NCBI GenBank assembly: GCA_018828825.1
Contig: JAHJUV010000020.1
Coordinates: 1 to 14,273, forward strand
DNA length: 14,273 bases
DNA from: Planctomycetota bacterium
GTDB taxonomy: Bacteria > Planctomycetota > Phycisphaerae > Sedimentisphaerales > UBA12454
Reading direction: 5' to 3'
Part shown: in pieces, positions 1 to 7,428 of the stretch
How positions within the stretch are numbered: the first letter of the stretch is position 1
Layout: every line of letters starts with the position of its first letter
The notes under the pieces: model-generated
What the model was told of the DNA's origin: nothing
Database searches by the model: none
What the model saw: only the letters and a program-made list of their open reading frames with translations
Program-made: the position numbers and the translations under genes

Positions 1-1053
1 CTGCTGGATATAGTTTGAGGCGATATCACCTTTTTGCTTATTGGTCAGGGCTTCTACTATCTGTTCTTTGGCCTGTTCTAAGCTCATGGTGTTGGCGTCG
101 ATGTGTTTAACGAGTTTTATGATATGGAAGCCAAACTGGGTTTCCACGACATCGCTGAGCTGGCCCGGCTTAAGTGCGTAAGCGGCCTTTTCAAATTCGG
201 GAACGAAAGAGCCTTTCGGCGATTCGCCAAGGTCGCCGCCTTTTTTAGCCGATGGGCATTGTGAGTTCTTTATTGCAAGGTCGTTAAAATCAGCGCCGCC
301 TTTCAATTGCTTGAGAAGTTTCTCTGCTTTAGCCCTGGCTTGTGCCTTTGCCTGATTAGGGTCGTTGGAATCTTTTGCGGGCGTTATGAGTATATGTCCT
401 GTATGGATTTTTTCCGGCTCTTGGAACTGTTGGGCATTTTCATTATAGTATGCCTTGATTTGTTCATCCGTGGGAGGAGTTATCTTGCCGACGAACTGGG
501 CTTCCATCAGCTTTTCGAACATAAGCTTTTTGAGCATATTTTGTTCGTATTCACTGTAGGTTGTGCCGTATGCTTTCAGCAGCGACTTGAATTCGTCAAT
601 GGTTAAATTCTGCTGGGCAAGCTGCTTGTTGATTTCCTCTTCCAATTCTGCCGGGCTGGCAGCGATATTTTTCTCCCTTTCCTTTTGGGCCAGCATCTCT
701 TCGATTGCCAGCTGTTCTATAATACGTTTTCTCATCTGCTGGCGGTACTGGTCCTGCATATTCGGAGGAATTCTACTGGCGAGCTGTTCCATTCTCGAGT
801 TTAGAATCTTTGCGATTTGTCCTTCGGTAATTTTTGCTCCGTTAACGGTTACCGCAGTGGCATCAGATGTATTTACATCCTTAACAGGGGCCGGTTCTGC
901 GACAGGAGTTTTCACTTCTGCAACGGGGATATTCGGCTCAGCAACAGGGGCTTTTGGTTTTTCAGCAGATCGCTGTTGCATAACAAAAAGAGCTGTGCCG
1001 ACAACTAAAAGAACAGCGACTACTATTAGTAAAATATTTTTAAAACTATTCAT
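1..1053 (-). CDS. Membrane-anchored parvulin-type peptidyl-prolyl isomerase (SurA/PrsA-like), C-terminus cut by window edge
   Basis: The open frame runs from an ATG at 1053 to the window edge (351 codons, no stop), so the C-terminus is missing. The ATG is preceded by a good ribosome-binding site (AAGAAAGGAA about 6 nt upstream). Residues 7-25 form one hydrophobic segment with a short N-terminal cytoplasmic tail, that is, an uncleaved anchor or signal anchor. A Pro/Ala-rich linker follows (about 32-60) with PVAE-type repeats, then a helical SurA-N-like chaperone region (about 68-205; ITEGQIAKIL, LTIDEFKSLL). A parvulin rotamase domain spans about 212-315, with the family signatures HTGHILI, GGDLG and FGFHIIKLV. 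The protein probably isomerises X-Pro bonds and aids folding of exported proteins outside the cytoplasmic membrane. It is divergent from purC. The family assignment is firm; the ortholog name (surA, prsA or ppiD) cannot be fixed from a partial sequence. Confidence 0.9.
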   Translation of the reverse strand, partial: MNSFKNILLIVVAVLLVVGTALFVMQQRSAEKPKAPVAEPNIPVAEVKTPVAEPAPVKDVNTSDATAVTVNGAKITEGQIAKILNSRMEQLASRIPPNMQDQYRQQMRKRIIEQLAIEEMLAQKEREKNIAASPAELEEEINKQLAQQNLTIDEFKSLLKAYGTTYSEYEQNMLKKLMFEKLMEAQFVGKITPPTDEQIKAYYNENAQQFQEPEKIHTGHILITPAKDSNDPNQAKAQARAKAEKLLKQLKGGADFNDLAIKNSQCPSAKKGGDLGESPKGSFVPEFEKAAYALKPGQLSDVVETQFGFHIIKLVKHIDANTMSLEQAKEQIVEALTNKQKGDIASNYIQQ

Positions 1054-1135
1054 AAATTTCCTTTCTTAAAAATGTTCCTGCAAAAGTTAAACGAGCTTAA
1101 CAGTATATCTGCCGCAGGCTCAAAATGAAAGATAA

Positions 1136-1189
1136 ATCCCGCACTTTCTTTTATTCTATATTTTTTAAATATTTTAGAAGGTGCGGGAT
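1136..1189. repeat. Small inverted repeat, copy 1 (ATCCCGCACYTTCT arms)
   Basis: The left arm at 1136-1149 and the right arm at 1176-1189 are inverted copies of ATCCCGCACYTTCT with a single transition, separated by 26 AT-rich bases. The same arms recur at 4867-4974, and half of the motif (GTGCGGGAT) occurs at 6282-6290. It lies between two divergent promoter regions, not behind a gene, so it is not behaving as an ordinary terminator. A REP/MITE-like dispersed repeat is the simplest reading. Confidence 0.6.
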
Positions 1190-1224
1190 AAAAGTGGGAT
1201 ATTTGAAATATCTGTATCATCTTG

Positions 1225-1253
1225 TTGACAATGCAGATGTTGTAGTTTAATAT
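1225..1253 (+). promoter_or_regulatory. Sigma70-type promoter for purC
   Basis: A perfect -35 TTGACA (1225-1230), an exact 17-nt spacer and -10 TAATAT (1248-1253) place a start near 1260, about 20 nt before the purC ATG. A Shine-Dalgarno AAAGGA (1268-1273) follows. No purine riboswitch-like structure fits in so short a leader. Confidence 0.75.
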
Positions 1254-1279
1254 GACGGCCAAATCTGAAAGGATACAAA

Positions 1280-2179
1280 ATGGTCGAGGTTGTTTTACAA
1301 ACGAGTATTCCTGGCACAAAAGCCAAACACGGCAAAGTTCGCGATATTTACGACCTGGGTGATAGACTACTTATAGCCGCATCGGACAGGATAAGCGCGT
1401 TCGATGTGGTTATGAAGAATGGGATTCCGTATAAGGGCATTGTCCTTACACAGATTTCGAAGTTCTGGTTCGACTTTTTGGCAGGTTCCGTTGAGAGTCA
1501 TTTGATAAGCGACAATGTAAGTGATTTTCCAAAACCTTTCTGCGACAATGCTTCACAGCTCGCCGGAAGAAGTATGCTTGTCAAAAAGACAAAGGTTTTG
1601 CCGGTCGAATGCGTTGTAAGGAATTATCTCGCAGGTTCCGGATGGCGGGAATATCAGCAAAGTCAGACGGTTTGCGGACATAAACTTGCTGCGGGGCTGA
1701 AACAATGCGGCAAACTTGGCGAGCCGATATTTACTCCTGCGACCAAGGAAGAACTCGGCGCGCACGATGAAAATATCGATTTTGACCAGTGCGTTAAAAT
1801 AATAGGCCGAAAGAATGCCGAATACGTGCGGGATAAAAGTATTGAAATATTCAAAAAAGCCTCCGCCTATGCCGAGACGAAAGGCATAATTCTGGCAGAT
1901 ACAAAATTTGAATGGGGACAAATTGACGATAAGATTATTCTGATTGATGAGGCGCTTACGCCTGATTCGTCAAGGTTCTGGCCCGCGGACAAATACGAGG
2001 CCGGCAGGGACCAGGAAAGTTACGACAAACAGTTTGTCAGGAACTATCTCGAAAGTATTAACTTCGACAAGTCCGGCAAAGGCATCGAACTGCCGGATGA
2101 TGTGCGCGAAAAAACAAGTGCGAAATATATCGAGGCTTACGAGCAGCTTACAGGCAGAAAATTCTCATTTAAGAGTTAA
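1280..2179 (+). CDS. purC: Phosphoribosylaminoimidazole-succinocarboxamide synthase (SAICAR synthase)
   Basis: This cytosolic enzyme joins CAIR and aspartate using ATP to give SAICAR in de novo purine synthesis. The 299-residue length matches the long (yeast ADE1-like) form of the family rather than the roughly 240-residue enterobacterial form. Family motifs visible include GKVRDIYD (about 18-25) and ASDRISAFDVVM (about 34-45) in the ATP-binding N-terminal lobe, VECVVRNYLAGSGWREY (about 110-126), and DEALTPDSSRFWP (about 223-235) in the aspartate/CAIR-binding region. The ATG at 1280 has AAAGGA six nt upstream and sits behind a strong promoter. It is the first gene of a tight plus-strand cluster, with only three bases before the next start codon. 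No other pur gene is nearby. Confidence 0.97.
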   Translation: MVEVVLQTSIPGTKAKHGKVRDIYDLGDRLLIAASDRISAFDVVMKNGIPYKGIVLTQISKFWFDFLAGSVESHLISDNVSDFPKPFCDNASQLAGRSMLVKKTKVLPVECVVRNYLAGSGWREYQQSQTVCGHKLAAGLKQCGKLGEPIFTPATKEELGAHDENIDFDQCVKIIGRKNAEYVRDKSIEIFKKASAYAETKGIILADTKFEWGQIDDKIILIDEALTPDSSRFWPADKYEAGRDQESYDKQFVRNYLESINFDKSGKGIELPDDVREKTSAKYIEAYEQLTGRKFSFKS

Positions 2180-2182
2180 AAA

Positions 2183-4066
2183 ATGCCTGGAAAACCTCAC
2201 AGATACAGTCCTTTACTGATAAGTATCTGTCTTGTCGCGGCGATTATCGCGGTATATTGGCCGGTTTATAAATATGATTTTGTCAAATACGACGATAATA
2301 CTTATGTTACCGATAATATAAATGTACAGTCAGGGCTGAACTTTAAAAATATCCGCTGGGCTTTTACTGCGGATTACGCGAGCAACTGGCATCCTGTTAC
2401 GTGGATGAGCCATACGCTTGACTGGCAGCTTTTTAAGAATTGGGCCGACGGGCACCATCTTGTAAACGTTCTCTTTCATATATTAAATACTCTTCTTTTG
2501 TTTTATATTTTTAGAAGGATGACAAAAGCGATATGGCCGAGCGCGTTTGTCGCCGCGGCTTTCGCACTGCACCCTCTTCACGTAGAATCTGTCGCCTGGA
2601 TTGCCGAGCGAAAAGATGTGCTGAGCACCTTTTTTTGGCTACTGACGATGTGGGCGTATGTCCATTATGTCGAAAAACCGAAGCTTAAATGGTATCTGGC
2701 ATCGTTAGTATTTTTTATACTTGGCCTTATGTCCAAACCTATGCTTGTTACACTTCCATTCGTACTGCTTTTGCTCGATTATTGGCCGCTTGAGCGGAAG
2801 TTTTCCAAAATGCTTATAATAGAAAAGGTGCCGTTTTTTATCTGTTCAATCGCATCGAGCATAGTTACATTTTTTGTTCAGCAAAAAAGCGGGGCGATGA
2901 GTAATATCGAATTATTCGGACTGACAGCCAGAATTAACAATGCCGTCGCTGCTTATGTTATGTACATCGTAAAGATGATTTGGCCCGTTCGGCTGGCGGC
3001 GCTTTATCCGCATCCGGGCGGCGGCATATCAACAGCCGGAGTAATAGTTTGTGCCTTGCTGCTCGTGGTTGCTTCGATATGTTTTATTTATTTGGGTCGG
3101 CGCCGCAAGTTCCTTACGGTCGGCTGGCTGTGGTATCTCGGTACGCTTGTTCCGGTAATTGGTTTGGTACAGGTCGGTTCGCAGGCGATGGCGGATAGAT
3201 ATACATATATGACGCTAACAGGTTTGTTTATTATTATCGGCTGGGGCGCGAAAGAGATTATTCACAACAAAAAGATGAGCCTGATGTGGCTGGCTGTCAT
3301 AGTATTGCTTGCTTCGGCGGTAACGGCCCGGCAGCAGTTAAAATATTGGGAAAATAGTCTGACACTGTTCGAGCATACATTGCAGGTTACTGAGAATAAT
3401 TATTTTATTCTCAGCAACTACGCAACCTATCTGAGTGAACTGGACAGACTTGACCAGGCTGTTGAGCGTTTTAACGAAGCGCTGAAAATTAAACCTGATT
3501 CCGCTGAAGTTCATAATAATCTTGGCGGTACTCTGTTGAAAATTGGCAAAACACAACAGGCTATCGAGCATTTTAAACTGGCTATAAAGTATAAGCCGGA
3601 CCTTGCGCAGGCATATTGCAATCTTGCTGAGGCTTTGAAAAATCAGGGAAAGCCCGAAGAGGCTGTTTCTTATTATCAGCAGGCGATTAAAATCAAGCCG
3701 AACTACGTTAGCGCCTGGCTGGGCCTTGCCATAACTTTTAATGAAATGAAAGATTTCGACCTGGCGATTGAGCATTTTAATAAAGTACTCGAAATCGACC
3801 GCAATAATATATTTGCTCATGGCCATCTTGGAATGGCTCTGGCAGCCGTTGGAAAAACTGACGAGGCGATAAAAGAAATCCGTTTTGTTTTGAGCGTAAC
3901 GCCGAATGATGCCGAAATGTATCGCAATTTAGGTATTCTCCTCGAGAAAAAAGGTCAAACCGCCGAAGCGATAAATGCCTATCGTATGGCTTTACAGATA
4001 AATCCTGATGATATTAGTACTCGTCGGCTTCGAGATGCCGCAATGAGAAAAAATGAGTCAAACTGA
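2183..4066 (+). CDS. TMTC-like polytopic membrane protein with C-terminal TPR repeats (putative GT-C glycosyltransferase)
   Basis: The 627-residue protein has a multi-spanning N-terminal half (first membrane helix about 10-28, several more to about 390) and a soluble C-terminal half (about 405-620) with about six TPRs. These show the usual spacing and motifs such as AVERFNEALKIKPD and AEVHNNLGGTLLKIGK. The first extracytoplasmic loop has an acidic DFVKYDDNTYV motif, followed by NWHPVTWMSHTLDW and HPLHVESVAWIAERKDVLS. All of these are typical of bacterial relatives of eukaryotic TMTC O-mannosyltransferases, which use polyprenyl-phosphate sugars. Glycosyltransfer is therefore an inference from the family; donor and acceptor are unknown. 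Its start lies three bases after the purC stop with no clear Shine-Dalgarno, so translational coupling is likely. Its end overlaps the next gene by 14 bases. Confidence 0.85.
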   Translation: MPGKPHRYSPLLISICLVAAIIAVYWPVYKYDFVKYDDNTYVTDNINVQSGLNFKNIRWAFTADYASNWHPVTWMSHTLDWQLFKNWADGHHLVNVLFHILNTLLLFYIFRRMTKAIWPSAFVAAAFALHPLHVESVAWIAERKDVLSTFFWLLTMWAYVHYVEKPKLKWYLASLVFFILGLMSKPMLVTLPFVLLLLDYWPLERKFSKMLIIEKVPFFICSIASSIVTFFVQQKSGAMSNIELFGLTARINNAVAAYVMYIVKMIWPVRLAALYPHPGGGISTAGVIVCALLLVVASICFIYLGRRRKFLTVGWLWYLGTLVPVIGLVQVGSQAMADRYTYMTLTGLFIIIGWGAKEIIHNKKMSLMWLAVIVLLASAVTARQQLKYWENSLTLFEHTLQVTENNYFILSNYATYLSELDRLDQAVERFNEALKIKPDSAEVHNNLGGTLLKIGKTQQAIEHFKLAIKYKPDLAQAYCNLAEALKNQGKPEEAVSYYQQAIKIKPNYVSAWLGLAITFNEMKDFDLAIEHFNKVLEIDRNNIFAHGHLGMALAAVGKTDEAIKEIRFVLSVTPNDAEMYRNLGILLEKKGQTAEAINAYRMALQINPDDISTRRLRDAAMRKNESN

Positions 4067-4865
4067 AAATATCGCATATAATTCAAAGTTAGGCATCTTT
4101 TCGTGGTTCGGCTGGCGGTTGCATATCAGCCAAAGGGCAAAACTTATAAAAGATGCAGGTTTCGATACTACCTGTCTTTGGTGGGCGGAGGATGAGAGGG
4201 CGAATACAGGTTCGCTGGACGATTTGCCGAAAATTGTCCGTGCCAACGGCCTCGAGATTGACAATATCCATGTTCCATTTGCCGATGCGCATCTGCTTTC
4301 ATCGGAAAACCACTCAGAGCGCAAGGGAATGATAGACCTGCACAAAAAGTGGATTGAAGATTGCGCAAGACACAATATACCAAAACTTATTTTTCATGTT
4401 TGCCACGCAGACGAGAACCCATCCGCTCCCGTGAAAGTGCTGTTGGACAGCCTCGCCGAGATAGTCAAATTCGCACAAGCCGCCAAAGTAATTCTCGTCG
4501 CCGAAAATACCCGCAGGAGCGATTATATCGATTTTGTATTTGAACAGATTGACTCTGAATATTTGCGATTTTGCTACGACAGCGGCCACGATTTCATCTG
4601 GAGCGATAAACCGATTACCGTTTTGAAAAAATGGGGACACAAACTGATTATGACGCATCTGCACGACAACAAAAGCGGCGACGACGACCATATAATTCCG
4701 TTTACGGGCAAGATAGACTGGCGAAAAATACTCGCTGCCTGGCCGAAAGACTACAAAGGACCGCTTATGCTCGAAGTTGTTGGCAACCCTGAGGTTCAGT
4801 CTCCCCAGGATTTTCTTAGAAAGGCTTTTGAAAGCTTGATAAAGTTAAAGTCTCTCAAAATATGA
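4053..4865 (+). CDS. Sugar phosphate isomerase/epimerase-like TIM-barrel protein (xylose isomerase-like / AP endonuclease 2 superfamily)
   Basis: The 270-residue length is typical for this cytosolic TIM-barrel superfamily. Strand-end motifs appear in order: LGIFSWFGW near the N-terminus, DNIHVPFAD (about 71-79), KLIFHVCHAD (about 111-120), ILVAENTRRSDY, LRFCYDSGHDF, LIMTHLHDNKSGDDDH, and a final LMLEVVG. The Glu of VAENT, the Asp/His of YDSGHD, the His of HLHDN and the Glu of LEVVG match the usual divalent-metal and catalytic ligand positions. The substrate cannot be told from sequence; related proteins act on keto-sugars or inositol derivatives. It overlaps the TMTC-like gene by 14 bases, so the two are surely co-translated. 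A link between sugar supply and glycosyl transfer is possible but unproven. Confidence 0.85.
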   Translation: MSQTENIAYNSKLGIFSWFGWRLHISQRAKLIKDAGFDTTCLWWAEDERANTGSLDDLPKIVRANGLEIDNIHVPFADAHLLSSENHSERKGMIDLHKKWIEDCARHNIPKLIFHVCHADENPSAPVKVLLDSLAEIVKFAQAAKVILVAENTRRSDYIDFVFEQIDSEYLRFCYDSGHDFIWSDKPITVLKKWGHKLIMTHLHDNKSGDDDHIIPFTGKIDWRKILAAWPKDYKGPLMLEVVGNPEVQSPQDFLRKAFESLIKLKSLKI

Positions 4866-4866
4866 G

Positions 4867-4974
4867 TCCCGCACCTTCTAAATATTCAATGTATCGTATA
4901 TACATTTTTTTCATAAATGGAGGTTTGTCTATAAAACGTAAGGAAGTTAAAAAGGAATTAAAGAAGGTGCGGGA
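4867..4974. repeat. Small inverted repeat, copy 2 (TCCCGCACCTTCT arms)
   Basis: Perfect 13-bp inverted arms (TCCCGCACCTTCT at 4867-4879; complement at 4962-4974) are separated by 82 bases in the gap between two convergent genes. The arms match copy 1 at 1136-1189, but the interior differs in length and sequence. No ORF is inside. The interior holds a weak AT hairpin (ATGTAT/ATACAT, about 4889-4905) followed by a run of T, which could end plus-strand transcription. Confidence 0.6.
4889..4912 (+). terminator. Possible weak intrinsic terminator after the isomerase-like gene
   Basis: A six-base-pair AU-rich stem (ATGTAT / ATACAT with a five-base loop) is followed directly by a run of seven T. 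The position, about 25 bases after the stop codon of the last plus-strand gene of the cluster, is right. The stem has almost no GC pairs, so efficiency is doubtful; the surrounding longer inverted repeat may matter more. Confidence 0.3.
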
Positions 4975-5007
4975 TGAATGAAAACCAGTAGTTGTTTAAT
5001 TTTTCTT

Positions 5008-5202
5008 TTATAGTTTCCATGCTCTCGCGAAGGCCTTGAAACTTCTGTCATAAGTTTTTTCGACATCAGGCGGAAAACAGCAGCCGGGAAGCTGCTTCGA
5101 TGCCAGATGATACTGGATACACTGACAGCAAATTCCCTTATTGGAACAGCCCGGATACGAACAACTGCAAAAATCCAAATTCTCTTTTTTCTTACATTCC
5201 AT
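5008..5202 (-). CDS. Small cysteine-rich protein, DUF6485-like
   Basis: The 64-residue protein has nine cysteines (C3, C12, C14, C19, C25, C26, C28, C41, C42) plus H32. They are arranged as CxC-x4-C, GxCCxC and a CIQYH segment followed by LPGCCF. The pattern suggests a small metal-binding, probably zinc, domain. It resembles the short Cys-rich DUF6485 family as I recall it; that recall could not be checked by search. The ATG at 5202 has AAAGGA seven bases upstream. The start is 20 bases after the stop of the TGS GTPase on the same strand, so the two are probably one transcript. The function is unknown. Confidence 0.75.
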   Translation of the reverse strand: MECKKKENLDFCSCSYPGCSNKGICCQCIQYHLASKQLPGCCFPPDVEKTYDRSFKAFARAWKL

Positions 5203-5222
5203 CCTTTTATCCTTTCGGTTTC

Positions 5223-6209
5223 TTATGCAAAATGCAGTTCTATAATATCTTTGTCATTTAAAATATGCGTTTTGTGTACATTCTGGCCGTCGTGAACGCC
5301 GCTGCCCCAGCAGCGCGCCGTTTTTAATTTTTCCGCAAGCTCTTTATGAATTGACTGCGCCAAATCCATCACATTTGAACCTTTCGGCAAAACAAACGGA
5401 TCTTTCATATCCGGGTGCTGGCCTGGCTTTTTAGCGTAAATTCTGACGATATCGAGCAGTCTGAAAATGTCGGCCATCATTTTATAAAGGCTTGTCTTAT
5501 CGTTTACAAATATCGCAGTTATTTCCATCGGCTTTGTTAGTTTCTGTTTTAAATTGTCGAGTTGCTCTGCCGATGCTGCATCTTTCTTTGTCGCGATAAC
5601 AAAGCATTTTCTCGCCAGCGATTTGCCGCTTTCGTCTATAACGGGATTGTCCGGGTCCGGCAAAAGTCTTCTCGATTCGAGAAAGTCCAGACAAACTTTT
5701 GTCTGCTGGCCGATATCGCTGCTCAAATCTATCACAACACCGATAAGGTCGCAGTTGCGAAGTGTATTAACAATGCCTGTCGGAGCGTACTCGGCCGTTA
5801 TCGGCGGCATATCGACTATCTCGATTTTTATATCTTCGAATTGTGCCATTCCCGGCATAGGAATACTTGTGGCGAATGGGAAATCTGCTACATGAACTTT
5901 AGCGTGAGTTACTGCCGAGACGATAGAACTTTTGCCGCTGTTTGGCAGTCCCAGCAAAACCACCTGTCCCGCTCCGCTTCTTAGAATATGGAATGGGTCC
6001 GGCCCGTGCGAGACTTTTTTCTTTTTTTCTGCGGACTCCTTAAGGGCGCTGTATTTCTTTCTCAATTCCGCCCGCATATGGTCCGTACCCTTGTGCCTGG
6101 GAATAACCCGCATCATTTCTTCAAGGGCAAGAATTCTTTCCTCGTCGGTGGCCGCCTCTCTAAACCACTTGTCAGCCTTCAAATAATCTGGCGTTAGATT
6201 CGCAGGCAT
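5223..6209 (-). CDS. DRG/Obg-related GTPase with C-terminal TGS domain
   Basis: This 328-residue protein has a basic helical N-terminal region (1-75). A G domain follows with a P-loop GLPNSGKS (87-94), an FPFATSIPMPG switch-I stretch (110-120) like the YPFTT motif of DRG/Obg GTPases, a G3 position reading DMPP (133-136) and G4 TKKD (207-210). A TGS domain (about 250-328; IVRIYAKKPG, GSNVMDLAQSIH, HDGQNVHKTHIL) closes it. The family binds ribosomes or RNA and acts in translation or ribosome assembly; the precise role here is unknown. G3 is unusual: the normal DxPG glycine that contacts the gamma phosphate is replaced by proline. The ATG at 6209 has no Shine-Dalgarno and sits just behind an AT-rich heptad array. 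The Cys-rich gene follows after 20 bases. Confidence 0.88.
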   Translation of the reverse strand: MPANLTPDYLKADKWFREAATDEERILALEEMMRVIPRHKGTDHMRAELRKKYSALKESAEKKKKVSHGPDPFHILRSGAGQVVLLGLPNSGKSSIVSAVTHAKVHVADFPFATSIPMPGMAQFEDIKIEIVDMPPITAEYAPTGIVNTLRNCDLIGVVIDLSSDIGQQTKVCLDFLESRRLLPDPDNPVIDESGKSLARKCFVIATKKDAASAEQLDNLKQKLTKPMEITAIFVNDKTSLYKMMADIFRLLDIVRIYAKKPGQHPDMKDPFVLPKGSNVMDLAQSIHKELAEKLKTARCWGSGVHDGQNVHKTHILNDKDIIELHFA

Positions 6210-6215
6210 GATAGA

Positions 6216-6250
6216 AAAATTTAAAATTCAAAGTTTAAAAATCAAAATTA
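6216..6250. repeat. AT-rich heptad array, left arm of gene-less element D
   Basis: Five consecutive in-phase 7-nt units (AAAATTT, AAAATTC, AAAGTTT, AAAAATC, AAAATTA) lie immediately upstream of the GTPase start. The related array at 6296-6323 is in inverted orientation. The 7-nt phasing matches that of the arms around the three four-helix genes, but low complexity makes this pair less certain. Confidence 0.45.
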
Positions 6251-6260
6251 ATGATGTCGT

Positions 6261-6288
6261 CCAGCACTTAAAATAATTTAAGTGCGGG
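6261..6288. other. Hairpin with half of the GTGCGGGAT repeat
   Basis: GCACTTAAA (6264-6272) and TTTAAGTGC (6277-6285) form a 9-bp stem with a 4-base loop, extendable past one A/G mismatch by CC/GG. It lies between leuB and the GTPase gene. The bases after it on the minus strand are not a T run, so termination is not well supported. The GTGCGGGAT at 6282-6290 matches the arms of the inverted repeats at 1136 and 4867. Confidence 0.5.
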
Positions 6289-6295
6289 ATTCCAC

Positions 6296-6323
6296 TTTTA
6301 TTTTTAATTTTTTATATTTTATT
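6296..6323. repeat. AT-rich heptad array, right arm of gene-less element D
   Basis: Four in-phase 7-nt units (TTTTATT, TTTAATT, TTTTATA, TTTTATT) directly abut the leuB stop codon (6324-6326). On the opposite strand they read as AAAATnn-type units, like 6216-6250. Confidence 0.4.
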
Positions 6324-7409
6324 TTACTTAGCGACTTCAGTCGCTACTAAGTCGCCGACCTCGCTCGTTGAATAGCCCATTTTGCCGGCAGCCATACTCT
6401 TCATTTTGTTGGCCGTCACGAATTTTACAGCGTCCTCAATTTTTTTAGCCGCTTTTTCTTCGCCAAGTGTCTCAAGCATCATTTGCGCTGCGCAGATTGC
6501 TGCAAGCGGATTGATTACGCCCATTCCCGTATATTTCGGAGCGCTTCCGCCAATCGGCTCGAACATCGAAACGCCTTCCGGATTAATGTTTCCGCCTGCC
6601 GCGATACCCATTCCGCCCTGTGTAATGGCGCCGAGGTCGGTAATAATATCGCCGAACATATTGCCGGTAACAAGGACGTCGAACCATTCAGGACTCTTAA
6701 CCATCCACATACAGGTCGCATCGACGTGATAATAATCCCTGCGGATATCCGGATATTCTTTTTGGCCCATCTCGTGGAATGCTCTTTCCCATAGGTCGTA
6801 AATATATGTAAGAACATTTGTTTTGCCGACAAGGCCGAGCGTATTTTCTTTTCCGACGCCGCGTGCCTTTTTGCCGTATTTACGGGTGTATTCGAAAGCG
6901 TACTTAAGGCATCTGTCAACCTGGAATCTCGTATAAACCGCCGATTGCACCGCCACTTCGTGCAGCGTTCCTTTCATCGAAAATCCGCCCGTACCGGTAT
7001 AAAGGTCGCCGGAATTTTCACGAACAACTACATAATCTATCTCTTTCGGCCCTTTACCTTTCAGTGGCGTCTCAACGCCTGGGAATAGTCTTACCGGCCG
7101 AAGATTTATATACTGGTCAAGCGCAAATCTGGCTTTCAGCAGAATTCCCTTTTCGAGGATGCCCGGCTTGACATCCGGATGGCCGATAGCGCCCAGCAGA
7201 ATCGCGTCGAATTTGCGAAACTCTTCGATGGCGCTGTCCGGCAGGATTTCGCCTGTTCTTTTATATCTTTCGCCGCCGAAATCGAAATCGGTCAGGTCGG
7301 CTTTGAATCCAAACTTTGCCTCAGCGGCCTTTAAAACCTTTACAGCCTCAACCGTTACTTCCGGCCCGGTTCCGTCGCCGCCCATTACAGCAATCTTGTA
7401 CGTCTTCAT
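6324..7409 (-). CDS. leuB: 3-isopropylmalate dehydrogenase
   Basis: The enzyme oxidatively decarboxylates 3-isopropylmalate to 2-oxoisocaproate with NAD, the third dedicated step of leucine synthesis. The 361 residues fit the beta-decarboxylating dehydrogenase family. Visible motifs are GGDGTGPEV (10-18), the substrate loop region around LRPVRLFPG (103-111), the active-site VVVRENSGDLYTG (127-139), GKTNVLTYIYDLW (195-207), the metal-binding GNMFGDIITDLGA (249-261) and the nucleotide-binding GSAPKYTG (288-295). Relatives act on isocitrate, tartrate or malate, but the position right after leuA-leuC-leuD settles the role. The ATG at 7409 has AAGGA nine bases upstream, 19 bases after the leuD stop. 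It ends against an AT-rich heptad array. Confidence 0.95.
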   Translation of the reverse strand: MKTYKIAVMGGDGTGPEVTVEAVKVLKAAEAKFGFKADLTDFDFGGERYKRTGEILPDSAIEEFRKFDAILLGAIGHPDVKPGILEKGILLKARFALDQYINLRPVRLFPGVETPLKGKGPKEIDYVVVRENSGDLYTGTGGFSMKGTLHEVAVQSAVYTRFQVDRCLKYAFEYTRKYGKKARGVGKENTLGLVGKTNVLTYIYDLWERAFHEMGQKEYPDIRRDYYHVDATCMWMVKSPEWFDVLVTGNMFGDIITDLGAITQGGMGIAAGGNINPEGVSMFEPIGGSAPKYTGMGVINPLAAICAAQMMLETLGEEKAAKKIEDAVKFVTANKMKSMAAGKMGYSTSEVGDLVATEVAK

Positions 7410-7428
7410 TTGGTACTTTCCTTAATTT

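Noticed and set aside
563..1069. 168-aa plus-strand ORF opposite the prolyl isomerase
   Set aside because: Its Ser/Thr/Ile-rich translation is the antisense image of the parvulin gene, whose motifs are clear on the minus strand.
1050..1319. 89-aa minus-strand ORF in the purC upstream region
   Set aside because: It overlaps the purC start, the purC promoter and the inverted repeat, and has no recognisable protein features.
6261..6288. Intrinsic terminator for the leu operon
   Set aside because: The stem is good, but on the minus strand it is followed by GGACGACATC rather than a T run, so readthrough into the GTPase gene cannot be excluded.
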